Origin: Gammaproteobacteria bacterium CG11_big_fil_rev_8_21_14_0_20_46_22 | GTDB taxonomy: Bacteria; Pseudomonadota; Gammaproteobacteria; UBA12402 | Assembly (NCBI GenBank): GCA_002796245.1 | Contig: PCWT01000028.1 | Coordinates: 1-46,023, forward strand | Length of the DNA stretch: 46,023 nucleotides | Direction: 5' to 3' | Shown: in pieces, positions 39,664 through 46,023 of the stretch | Numbering within the stretch: position 1 is the first letter of the stretch | Layout of the letters: each line of letters starts with the position of its first letter | Notes under the pieces: generated by a model | What the model saw: the letters and a program-made list of their open reading frames with translations, nothing else | Database searches by the model: none | Told to the model about the DNA's origin: nothing | Position numbers and translations under genes: made by a program

Positions 39664-40311
39664 ATGAGTGTTCAACTGCCTGAGAAGCGATTGATCGCGA
39701 GTTTTGATGTGGATGCACAGAAAACCTTCACACCGGAATGCCCGGATGAGTTGCCTGTGCCGAGCGGTGGCCAGATTGCCGATGCTTTGAACCGACAAGC
39801 CGAGTATGCCGCTTACCGCATTGGTTCAAAAGAAGCGCATTGTCCTAGGGCGCATTGGGTGGCGAGCGAAAAACACCCGGCGTTTACAAAAATGGATGCG
39901 CCGAATATGGATTCCTATTGGCCTGCTCACGCAGTGCCGGGTACTTTGGGTTTCGAAGCGATTGATGGCTTGCCCAAGCCCACTGATTATGATTTTTTCG
40001 TGTGGAAAGGTATTGAGTTGGATTTGCACCCGTACGGTGCGTGTTACCATGATTTGCACAAAAAGCTATCGACGGGTGTGATAGAGTTTTTGCGGCACAA
40101 AGGGGTTGAGTGGGTGCTGGTCGGCGGTTTGGCCACGGATTTTTGTGTGGCTGAAACTGTGGATCAATTAATAGATGCCGACTTTACGGTAGTGTTGAAC
40201 CTTTCAGCCAGTCGGGCGATTAACACGCTCGGTGCTGAAAAAGTCTGTGATAGGATTCTCGAGCGTGGTTCACATGTGATTGACTCCTGCGATGAGTTGA
40301 TGCTTGCATGA
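39664..40311 (+). CDS. pncA: Nicotinamidase (isochorismatase family)
   Basis: Deamidates nicotinamide to nicotinate. 215 residues. The catalytic triad reads Asp17 (FDVDAQKTF), Lys115 (FVWKGIE) and Cys161 (GGLATDFCVAET). The metal site, DWHPxxH in most PncA proteins, is SKEAHCPRAHW here, with Glu57 for Asp and one extra residue. VPGTLGFE is conserved. AAGGGGAG lies before the ATG. The stop overlaps the pncB start by four bases, which strongly supports the role. The altered metal ligand is the only doubt. Confidence 0.87.
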   Translation: MSVQLPEKRLIASFDVDAQKTFTPECPDELPVPSGGQIADALNRQAEYAAYRIGSKEAHCPRAHWVASEKHPAFTKMDAPNMDSYWPAHAVPGTLGFEAIDGLPKPTDYDFFVWKGIELDLHPYGACYHDLHKKLSTGVIEFLRHKGVEWVLVGGLATDFCVAETVDQLIDADFTVVLNLSASRAINTLGAEKVCDRILERGSHVIDSCDELMLA

Positions 40312-41462
40312 GGCTCGTTTCTTTATTGGATAATGATCTCTATAAATTCACGATGCAGCAAGCAGTGCTTCATCGCTTTTCTGATGTTGAAGCCGAATAT
40401 ACCTTAATTGTGCGTGATGATGATTTGGATTTATCCTGTGTTAAAGCGCCTCTGATTGAATCTTTAAAGACTTGGCCATCGCTTGCTTTTCAAAAAGATG
40501 AATTAGCGTATTTAGACAACTTGCCGTTTTTTCAGCCAGACTATATTAACTATTTGAGCGGTTTTCGCTTGAACCCAGATTATGTGCATATCGAAGAGGG
40601 GGCGGGCCTGCACTTAAGGGTGTGCGGTCCTTGGCTTGAAACGATTCTGTTTGAAATTCCCTTGTTGATGAGTATCAGCGAATTATATTATCGAAACACT
40701 TATCCTGGTCTTGACCTTTCTGAGGGCAAACAACGTTTAGCTCAGAAAATCACTAAGGCGCAGGGTGCAGAAGCCTCGGGTTTTGCGTTTGCTGATTTTG
40801 GTACGCGCCGTCGCTTGAGTCATGACTGGCAAGCGTTTGTCCTGAAAGAGTTTCAAAGCAAGTTGGCGAATTTTAAAACTACAAGCAATGTGTATTTTGC
40901 TAAACAGTTTGGGCTCTCACCCATTGGCACCATGGCGCATGAATTTATTCAGGCCGGTCAAGCCCTGGCAGGCAATTTGCGCGATAGCCAGCGTTTTGCT
41001 TGGCAAACGTGGCTTGATGAATATGGCGATCAGCTTGGTATCGCGTTAACGGATACGTTGGGTCAGGCGGCATTCTTGCGTGATTTTGATACGCATTTTG
41101 CGACAGCCTTTGCAGGTGTCAGACAAGACTCTGGCGATCCGTTTGAGTGGGGTGAGAAGATCATCGACCACTACAAGGCGTTAGGTGTAGATCCGGCGAC
41201 GAAAATCTTGGTGTTTAGCGACGCACTCACAATTGACAAGGCATTGGCCCTGCATCAGGCGTTTGCCGGCCAGATTCGTGTGGTGTTTGGTATCGGCACA
41301 CATTTGATGAATGATGTGGGTGTGGCGGCTTTGCCTATTGTGATTAAACTTTCAGGGTGTCGTGGACAAGCCGTGGCAAAATTATCTGACACGCCTGAGA
41401 AAATTTTTTGTAAAGACAGTGAGTTTTTGGCGCGCCTTGAGCAAAGCGCTCGGCAAGCGTAA
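40308..41462 (+). CDS. pncB: Nicotinate phosphoribosyltransferase
   Basis: Joins nicotinate to PRPP to give nicotinate mononucleotide, the Preiss-Handler step of NAD salvage. 384 residues (E. coli 400). LLDNDLYKFTMQQAVL opens the protein, FGTRRRLSHDW and TSNVYFAKQFGLSPIGTMAH carry the conserved active-site Arg and His residues, and VRQDSGDPFEWGEK is the PRPP/phosphate region. It is translationally coupled to the pncA-like gene (ATGA overlap), so nicotinamide can be converted to NaMN by one operon. Confidence 0.96.
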   Translation: MRLVSLLDNDLYKFTMQQAVLHRFSDVEAEYTLIVRDDDLDLSCVKAPLIESLKTWPSLAFQKDELAYLDNLPFFQPDYINYLSGFRLNPDYVHIEEGAGLHLRVCGPWLETILFEIPLLMSISELYYRNTYPGLDLSEGKQRLAQKITKAQGAEASGFAFADFGTRRRLSHDWQAFVLKEFQSKLANFKTTSNVYFAKQFGLSPIGTMAHEFIQAGQALAGNLRDSQRFAWQTWLDEYGDQLGIALTDTLGQAAFLRDFDTHFATAFAGVRQDSGDPFEWGEKIIDHYKALGVDPATKILVFSDALTIDKALALHQAFAGQIRVVFGIGTHLMNDVGVAALPIVIKLSGCRGQAVAKLSDTPEKIFCKDSEFLARLEQSARQA

Positions 41463-41488
41463 ACTTCTTTGAAAAGGTGAGGTGATCT

Positions 41489-42274
41489 ATGCAACGACGT
41501 TCTTCAAGCGGTTTTGGTTATTTGCTGTTGGGCTTTAGTATGCTGACGAAACCGGGCGTTAAGCGATTTGTCCTCATTCCTTTGGTGATCAACGTTGCTT
41601 TGTTCGCAGTACTGTTTTTTTTCGCAGGCCATTATTTTGGTGATTTTGTTGGCTGGTTGGATCATAAGCTGCCGACTTGGTTGCATTGGCTTAATTGGAT
41701 ACTGTGGCCGCTGTTTGTTTTATCTGTGTTGTTTGTGTTGGCGTATTTCTTTGTGATTGTCGCCAATATTATTTCAGCCCCCTTTAATAGTTTCTTGGCT
41801 GAAAAGGTCGAGTGGATAGAGGCGGGCCATAAGCCTAATCCTGACGACACGATGACAGATGCACTGAAAGATATTCCTCGTGTGTTATCGCGCGAACTCG
41901 CAAAGCTGAAGTATTATTTGCCCAGGGTCGTGGTTTTGCTGATTCTCTTTTTAATTCCCGGCATTAACTTGGTGGCCACGGTTCTTTGGTTTGTTTTTGG
42001 ATGTTGGTCGATGTGCATGCAATATTTAGACTACCCCATGGATAATCATAAAGTGTCACTGGTACTCATGCGAAAAGCCATGCGCCAACAGTTAAGCTTA
42101 AGCCTTAGCTTTGGTTGCGCGGTGGTGATTGTCTTGATGATTCCGGTGCTGAACTTTTTGGTGATTCCGGCTGCGGTAATTGGTGCGACGCTGATGTGGC
42201 TGGATTACCGGCATCAGTGGCTGGGCGATTCTGCGTCAGCACATAGTACGGACCAAATTGAGCCAGTATCGTAG
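41489..42274 (+). CDS. cysZ: CysZ/EI24 family inner-membrane protein
   Basis: 261 residues, about four to six hydrophobic segments. GFGYLLLGFSMLTKPGVKRF opens the protein like CysZ, followed by VANIISAPFNSFLAEKVEW, the conserved re-entrant motif, and FGCWSMCMQYLDYPMDNHK. CysZ imports sulphate for cysteine synthesis; no cys genes are near, so the substrate is inferred from family. AAGGTGAGGTGATCT precedes the ATG. Its last 170 bp overlap the end of the convergent ArnT-like gene. Confidence 0.88.
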   Translation: MQRRSSSGFGYLLLGFSMLTKPGVKRFVLIPLVINVALFAVLFFFAGHYFGDFVGWLDHKLPTWLHWLNWILWPLFVLSVLFVLAYFFVIVANIISAPFNSFLAEKVEWIEAGHKPNPDDTMTDALKDIPRVLSRELAKLKYYLPRVVVLLILFLIPGINLVATVLWFVFGCWSMCMQYLDYPMDNHKVSLVLMRKAMRQQLSLSLSFGCAVVIVLMIPVLNFLVIPAAVIGATLMWLDYRHQWLGDSASAHSTDQIEPVS

Positions 42275-43916
42275 GGTTCTTATCGATTTTTTGATAGAAC
42301 TGATTTAGGCTCTTCTCATAAACAAACACGATGACCTGTTGGGATGACTGCCATTTTTTCTGTAGCTCTTGCTCGTTGAGCAAGAGTGAAAAATTGCGCT
42401 GCATTTTCGCGCCTTTTGCGAGCTCACCTTGCCAGTTGTCACCCCGTAATATTGCTGGGTCATGCCAGCCATACGTGACAACGTACATGTTCTTTTGCAT
42501 ATAGAAGGGTAAGTCGCCATCGTAATTCATGTAGCTCACCACAATCCCATTCTTGTTTAGATGTGATTTGATAAATTGCGCGGCTTGCTTGTCGGTTGAG
42601 GGTACATAGTAGTGTAGGCTGCTGTACGTCAGCGTGAAAATTGCCATGCTCGCAATGATCATGAAGCTGCAATAGCGTGTGAAGCTTGTTCTCAGCCAGC
42701 GAAGTTTTGCGCCTAAAAATAAGGTAAGGACCAGTGATAAGGCAAAACTTACGATGAACACCGTGGGTGCTTTGCCTGAGTGAATTAAATGTTGTGGTAG
42801 GAAAAAAATCGCCACAATGCAGGCAGTGATCAATATCGCCAAGGCCCATAAGCTGATGCGTGTTGAGCGCCTAGCAAAAAGCTGCTGCCAATGTAAGTCG
42901 AAGTAGCGGGCGATCAGCATCGCCAGTGGCGGGAAAATAGGCAGAATATAGCTTGAGATTTTTGAGGCCGGGATCGAGAAAAAAACAAGAATCAGTACAG
43001 TCCAAAGGATTAGGTACCATTCTTTACTGGCAGTGCGCAGGTGTCTTAAGCGTTTGCACTGGTCAAGTAATGTTTGTGGAATAAAAACAGACCAAGGCAG
43101 CATGCCCGCCAATACAATAAGCGGATAATAATAAATGGGGTTATGCATATTAAAGTGATTGCCAGAAAAGCGATCAAATTGTTGAACCACAAAAAAATAG
43201 TGAAAAAACGCATGCGTTTGATATTCCGCCATGAAATACCAGGGCGAAACGAGTAATAGAATGATAATAAGTCCACTGAATAGGCTCATATGCTTTAGCT
43301 GGCGCCACTCGTGTAAAATCAGCGTCCACATGCCGATAATCATGATCGGAAACACAATGCCCATGAGTCCTTTGGTGAGAATAGCCAAAGCGGCAAACAC
43401 GTAGGCCACCCAGAAATAGGCTTTGCGGGCGAGACCCGGTTTGAGTTCTAAGCCCATGATCGCAAACCACAGTGCGCCGGATAAGAGCACAGCAATGCCC
43501 TCGTCCATATTGGTGTAGTGTGCCTCAAAAAAATACAAGGGGCTGGTCATTAAAATAAAGCTCGCCACGATGGCGGTACGGCGATTGAATAAGGCTCGTC
43601 CTGCGATGTAGATCAAGCCAACACCCAATATCCCAAAACACATGGGTACAAAACGTGCGGCAAATTCGGTGATGCCGAAAGCTTTCATGGAAAAGATTTC
43701 CAGCCAATACACGAGAATGGGTTTATCCAGGAACGTGTTCCCGTCTTGTTTTGGGGTGATCCATTGGTGGTGTCGTAGCATTTCTTGGGCAATCCCGGCG
43801 TAGCGACCTTCGTCTGGGGTAAGAAGGATGTAGCTGTGGATAAATACGATGTAAAAAAGGGTGCAAGCAGCAAGGATAAAAATGAGATCGAAAAAAGCAA
43901 GAGTTGTGCGGTTCAT
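42105..43916 (-). CDS. ArnT/PMT-type glycosyltransferase with extended tail
   Basis: 603 residues, a GT-C fold inner-membrane glycosyltransferase (family 39/83 type). The first periplasmic loop has the catalytic TPDEGRYAGIAQEML near 33-47, then FLDKPILVYWLE, and about 11-12 hydrophobic segments follow. Such enzymes move a sugar from undecaprenyl phosphate to lipid A (ArnT) or another envelope acceptor. The core ends near YYVLTQNR; the last 40 or so residues (Ser/Pro/Ala-rich, ending QSPPRNQS) are encoded antisense to cysZ, a 170-bp tail-to-tail overlap. E. coli ArnT is 550 residues. No other arn biosynthesis genes are here, so the sugar is unknown. It is divergent from a matching GT2. Confidence 0.9.
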   Translation of the reverse strand: MNRTTLAFFDLIFILAACTLFYIVFIHSYILLTPDEGRYAGIAQEMLRHHQWITPKQDGNTFLDKPILVYWLEIFSMKAFGITEFAARFVPMCFGILGVGLIYIAGRALFNRRTAIVASFILMTSPLYFFEAHYTNMDEGIAVLLSGALWFAIMGLELKPGLARKAYFWVAYVFAALAILTKGLMGIVFPIMIIGMWTLILHEWRQLKHMSLFSGLIIILLLVSPWYFMAEYQTHAFFHYFFVVQQFDRFSGNHFNMHNPIYYYPLIVLAGMLPWSVFIPQTLLDQCKRLRHLRTASKEWYLILWTVLILVFFSIPASKISSYILPIFPPLAMLIARYFDLHWQQLFARRSTRISLWALAILITACIVAIFFLPQHLIHSGKAPTVFIVSFALSLVLTLFLGAKLRWLRTSFTRYCSFMIIASMAIFTLTYSSLHYYVPSTDKQAAQFIKSHLNKNGIVVSYMNYDGDLPFYMQKNMYVVTYGWHDPAILRGDNWQGELAKGAKMQRNFSLLLNEQELQKKWQSSQQVIVFVYEKSLNQFYQKIDKNPTILAQFGPYYVLTQNRPATDAGNPATSASHQLPQPESPKSSAPESSRQSPPRNQS

Positions 43917-43980
43917 CTTTTACGCAAACCTTAAATGGGGTTATACTTACGGCAAATTAGGTCGCGAAGTGTAGCATGCT

Positions 43981-44958
43981 ATGCCAAAAAATACCCGAAA
44001 AAATCGTCTGGCCAGCCGAGAGCTCTTTATCTCTTGTGTGGTGCCATTGCACAATGAAGCTGAAAATATTGAGGCTTTTGTTCAGGCTTTAAGCGCAAAG
44101 CTTACAGAACACACTGATCATGCTGAGATTATTTTGGTTGATGATGGCAGTCGTGATGACACGGCCGCTATTGTGGTCTCAAAGCTCTTATCTGATCAGG
44201 TCAAATTCATTCGTTTTTCACGCAATTTCGGTAAAGAAAAAGCGCTCACAGCCGGTTTGAATCGCGCCTCGGGTGAAGTCTGTATTTTGATCGATGCGGA
44301 TTTTCAGCACCCGGTTGAAACCATTGATAATTTTTTGGCAAGTTGGTCTGAGGGCTATGATATGGTCTATGGCGTGCGCGATAATCGCAACGCCGAGACC
44401 TGGTTAAAGCGCAGTTTCACGCGCATGTTTTATTGGTTCATGAAAAACATGGGCGAAATTTCTGTCCCCGCTAACGCAGGCGATTATCGTCTGCTCGATA
44501 AAACTGTCGTGGATGCCTTAAACCGTTGTGGCGAGCGTAGCCGGTTTATGAAGGGTTTGTATGCTTGGGTGGGCTTTAAGTCTATCGAGGTGGTCTATCC
44601 CGTTGCCGAGCGTCGTGCTGGCGACTCGTCTTGGAATTTTTTTCGCTTAACGGAGCTTGCGCTTACCGGTATTTTTTCTTTTTCAGATATCCCTTTGCGC
44701 GTCTGGAGCTTGGTGGGCTTGTTTGTTTCAGCACTATCATTTTTGGCGGCACTTTATATCATTATTGATACTTTGCTGTTTGGTGAAACCGTGCCGGGCT
44801 ATGCCACTTTACTGACAGTCGTGGTGTTTTTTGGCGGTGTGCAAATGCTTTCCATTGGCATTTTGGGTGAGTACATTTCTCGCGTATTCCAAGAGGTGAA
44901 GCGGCGCCCACAGTATATTGTTGCCGAAAAATACGGTTTTGATGTGGAAGAAGCTTGA
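43981..44958 (+). CDS. GT2 polyisoprenyl-phosphate glycosyltransferase (ArnC/GtrB-like)
   Basis: 325 residues. The N-terminal GT-A domain (18-230) has SCVVPLHNEAENI, ILVDDGSRDDT, and the metal-binding DADFQHP. Two C-terminal membrane helices (about 240-300) and ILGEYISRVFQEVKRRPQYI complete the GtrB/ArnC/DPM1-like architecture. It loads a sugar onto undecaprenyl phosphate on the cytoplasmic face. The divergent GT-C gene 64 bp away is the natural user of that lipid-linked sugar, so the pair probably decorates lipid A or another envelope glycan. The ATG at 43981 has no strong ribosome-binding site. Confidence 0.92.
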   Translation: MPKNTRKNRLASRELFISCVVPLHNEAENIEAFVQALSAKLTEHTDHAEIILVDDGSRDDTAAIVVSKLLSDQVKFIRFSRNFGKEKALTAGLNRASGEVCILIDADFQHPVETIDNFLASWSEGYDMVYGVRDNRNAETWLKRSFTRMFYWFMKNMGEISVPANAGDYRLLDKTVVDALNRCGERSRFMKGLYAWVGFKSIEVVYPVAERRAGDSSWNFFRLTELALTGIFSFSDIPLRVWSLVGLFVSALSFLAALYIIIDTLLFGETVPGYATLLTVVVFFGGVQMLSIGILGEYISRVFQEVKRRPQYIVAEKYGFDVEEA

Positions 44959-45005
44959 CAACAAATGATCCTGGGGGCGCGCTTTAAAAGGTAGGCAGGT
45001 GACTT

Positions 45006-45959
45006 ATGACGATGACGTCGATCGCTATATTGGACGGGTTTTTTGCTGTTATTCAGCGGGCGTTGACTGACACGGGAAGTTTGAGTCAATTTCTTTCAGC
45101 CAATGTGGCAAGGCCGGCTTGGTATGCCGCCATGGCAGAAGCCTATCGCTACGCCGCTTTTCTTGAGCAGGAATTGCGTAAAAATAAGGAGCAGCGTCTC
45201 TCTCTTGGGGCCACAATGGCTAGTGCATCGCTGTTTATGGATTCTCGGCGTCCGCCCTCGCCAGGGAGAGGCGAAGCCGACGGCGCGCAGCCCGCGGTAG
45301 CTGACGATTCTCCGAAGAGCGTAGCGAGTCCTGAAACTCTTTCTGCCCGGGCCCAGCCACCTGAGGCTAGCGACCCGCTCTCTTCTTCTTCTTCAGGTGT
45401 TGATGATCCTCCAGTGGACCCACTAGAACCAAAAGCTCAACGGAGACCAGCACTGCCCCGGTATTTATCTCGTGTCAGCTCAATAGCGCTGCTTCAGGCA
45501 CAGCTTAGCCAGACAAACGCTTTAACTCTACCGCCCTCGCCAGGGAGAGGCGAAGCCGACGACTCGCCTGTCAGTTCAATAGCGCTGCTTCAGGCACAGC
45601 TTAGCCAGACAAACGTTTCAGCTCTATTGGGGCAAGATTTTTCTGATATTGTTAAAGCGCTAGGTGAAGAAGAAGGCTTTATTCAAACGGCGAAGAAGTT
45701 TTGTAGGGCATTCAAGGAATTTCAAGGAAAAACAGAATCAGAGTGTATCAATTTTTTGAGCGATGCCTGTGCTTTAGGGCTACTGCTCCACCCTGAAAAG
45801 GCTGAGTGTAATCGCAGTCCGCTCGGCGTATTGGTTAAAACGCTGGTTGATCAGCTAAGTGATTTAAAGCTGCCTGGGTTTATTGCTTTCACAAAGCATC
45901 ATCTTGTGTATGAAACAATAACGCATTTGTTGATCCTAGATTCCGCAGTTAGAAGCTGA
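45006..45959 (+). CDS. Unrecognised protein carrying the in-frame repeat and an internal duplication
   Basis: 317 residues; the ATG at 45006 follows GGCAGGTGACTT. The N-terminal 80 residues are helical (SLSQFLSANVARPAWYAAMA). A low-complexity linker (about 82-160) contains the repeat PPSPGRGEADGAQPAVA and Ser/Pro runs. The 15-residue segment VSSIALLQAQLSQTN occurs twice, 32 residues apart, with a short second copy PPSPGRGEADDSP between. The C-terminal 115 residues are helical (DFSDIVKALGEEEGFIQTAK). No signal peptide or membrane segment. No family is recognised. Only the repeat links it to the giant protein at 1098-7238; I see no other similarity. Confidence 0.72.
   Translation: MTMTSIAILDGFFAVIQRALTDTGSLSQFLSANVARPAWYAAMAEAYRYAAFLEQELRKNKEQRLSLGATMASASLFMDSRRPPSPGRGEADGAQPAVADDSPKSVASPETLSARAQPPEASDPLSSSSSGVDDPPVDPLEPKAQRRPALPRYLSRVSSIALLQAQLSQTNALTLPPSPGRGEADDSPVSSIALLQAQLSQTNVSALLGQDFSDIVKALGEEEGFIQTAKKFCRAFKEFQGKTESECINFLSDACALGLLLHPEKAECNRSPLGVLVKTLVDQLSDLKLPGFIAFTKHHLVYETITHLLILDSAVRS
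45252..45380 (+). repeat. In-frame coding repeat, copy in the 317-residue protein
   Basis: The unit begins ccgccctcgccagggagagg and continues cgaagccgac, then gcgcgcagcccgcggtagct, matching the head and middle of copies 1 and 2 in the giant gene. Its 3' half has diverged, but gctagcgacccgctc matches the repeat's end. It is read in the same frame as the other copies (PGRGEADGAQPAVA). Confidence 0.75.
45474..45615 (+). repeat. 46-bp direct duplication flanking a truncated repeat copy
   Basis: gtcagctcaatagcgctgct through agccagacaaacg (45474-45519) recurs at 45570-45615 with one mismatch, offset 96 bp (32 codons). Between them lies ccgccctcgccagggagagg with cgaagccgac (45531-45560), 30 bp identical to 45252-45281. 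The near identity means the duplication is recent. Confidence 0.85.
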
Positions 45960-46023
45960 AATAATCTCACTTTAGTCGAAAAATCTCGGATTTAAGTGAT
46001 GAAAACACCTTTTTTAAAAACTC

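Overview
The window comes from a gammaproteobacterium, most likely a host-associated member of the Legionellales/Coxiellaceae type. This is judged from gene order and protein style, not from a search. Housekeeping genes follow gammaproteobacterial order: metG divergent from apbC/mrp; a DUF2066-perM-hda run; lpoA-yraN-diaA-dolP; a pncA-like gene followed by pncB. Between them lie species-specific features: a giant unrecognised protein, palindromic intergenic repeats, a degenerate REP-associated transposase, and a GC-rich repeat inserted in frame inside two proteins.

Layout. 1-126 is the tail of a truncated gene. 158-790 (-) is nth. 1098-7238 (+) encodes an unrecognised protein of about 2,046 residues that carries several repeat insertions. 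7318-10497 (+) holds an aldehyde dehydrogenase and an acetolactate-synthase-like ThDP enzyme; together these could convert 2-oxoglutarate to succinate. 10661-17220 holds a flavoprotein, two small secreted proteins, an rnfB-like ferredoxin, metG, apbC and dcd. 17217-21049 holds ihfB, a membrane protein, and the DUF2066-perM-hda operon. 21099-28918 (-) is a dimodular NRPS with a downstream SDR, divergent from a PAS-containing hybrid histidine kinase (29017-31398); a perfect 16-bp palindrome lies between them. 31571-35282 (-) is the dolP-diaA-yraN-lpoA cluster, followed by the HUH-less RAYT (35329-36210). 36285-42274 holds mtnN, a rhomboid protease, guaC, an EamA transporter, NAD salvage (pncA-like, pncB) and a cysZ-like gene. 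42105-44958 has a divergent ArnT-like and ArnC/GtrB-like pair. 45006-45959 (+) is a second unrecognised protein with the same in-frame repeat.

How the genes work together. The ALDH/ThDP pair looks like a small metabolic module. The NRPS, SDR and kinase look like a regulated natural-product locus whose assembly line predicts a dipeptide-derived product. PncA-like and PncB form an NAD salvage operon behind a good sigma-70 promoter. The most unusual sequence-level signal is the in-frame repeat family, present in genes about 40 kb apart and always read in the same frame, much like the Rickettsia palindromic elements that insert into coding sequence.
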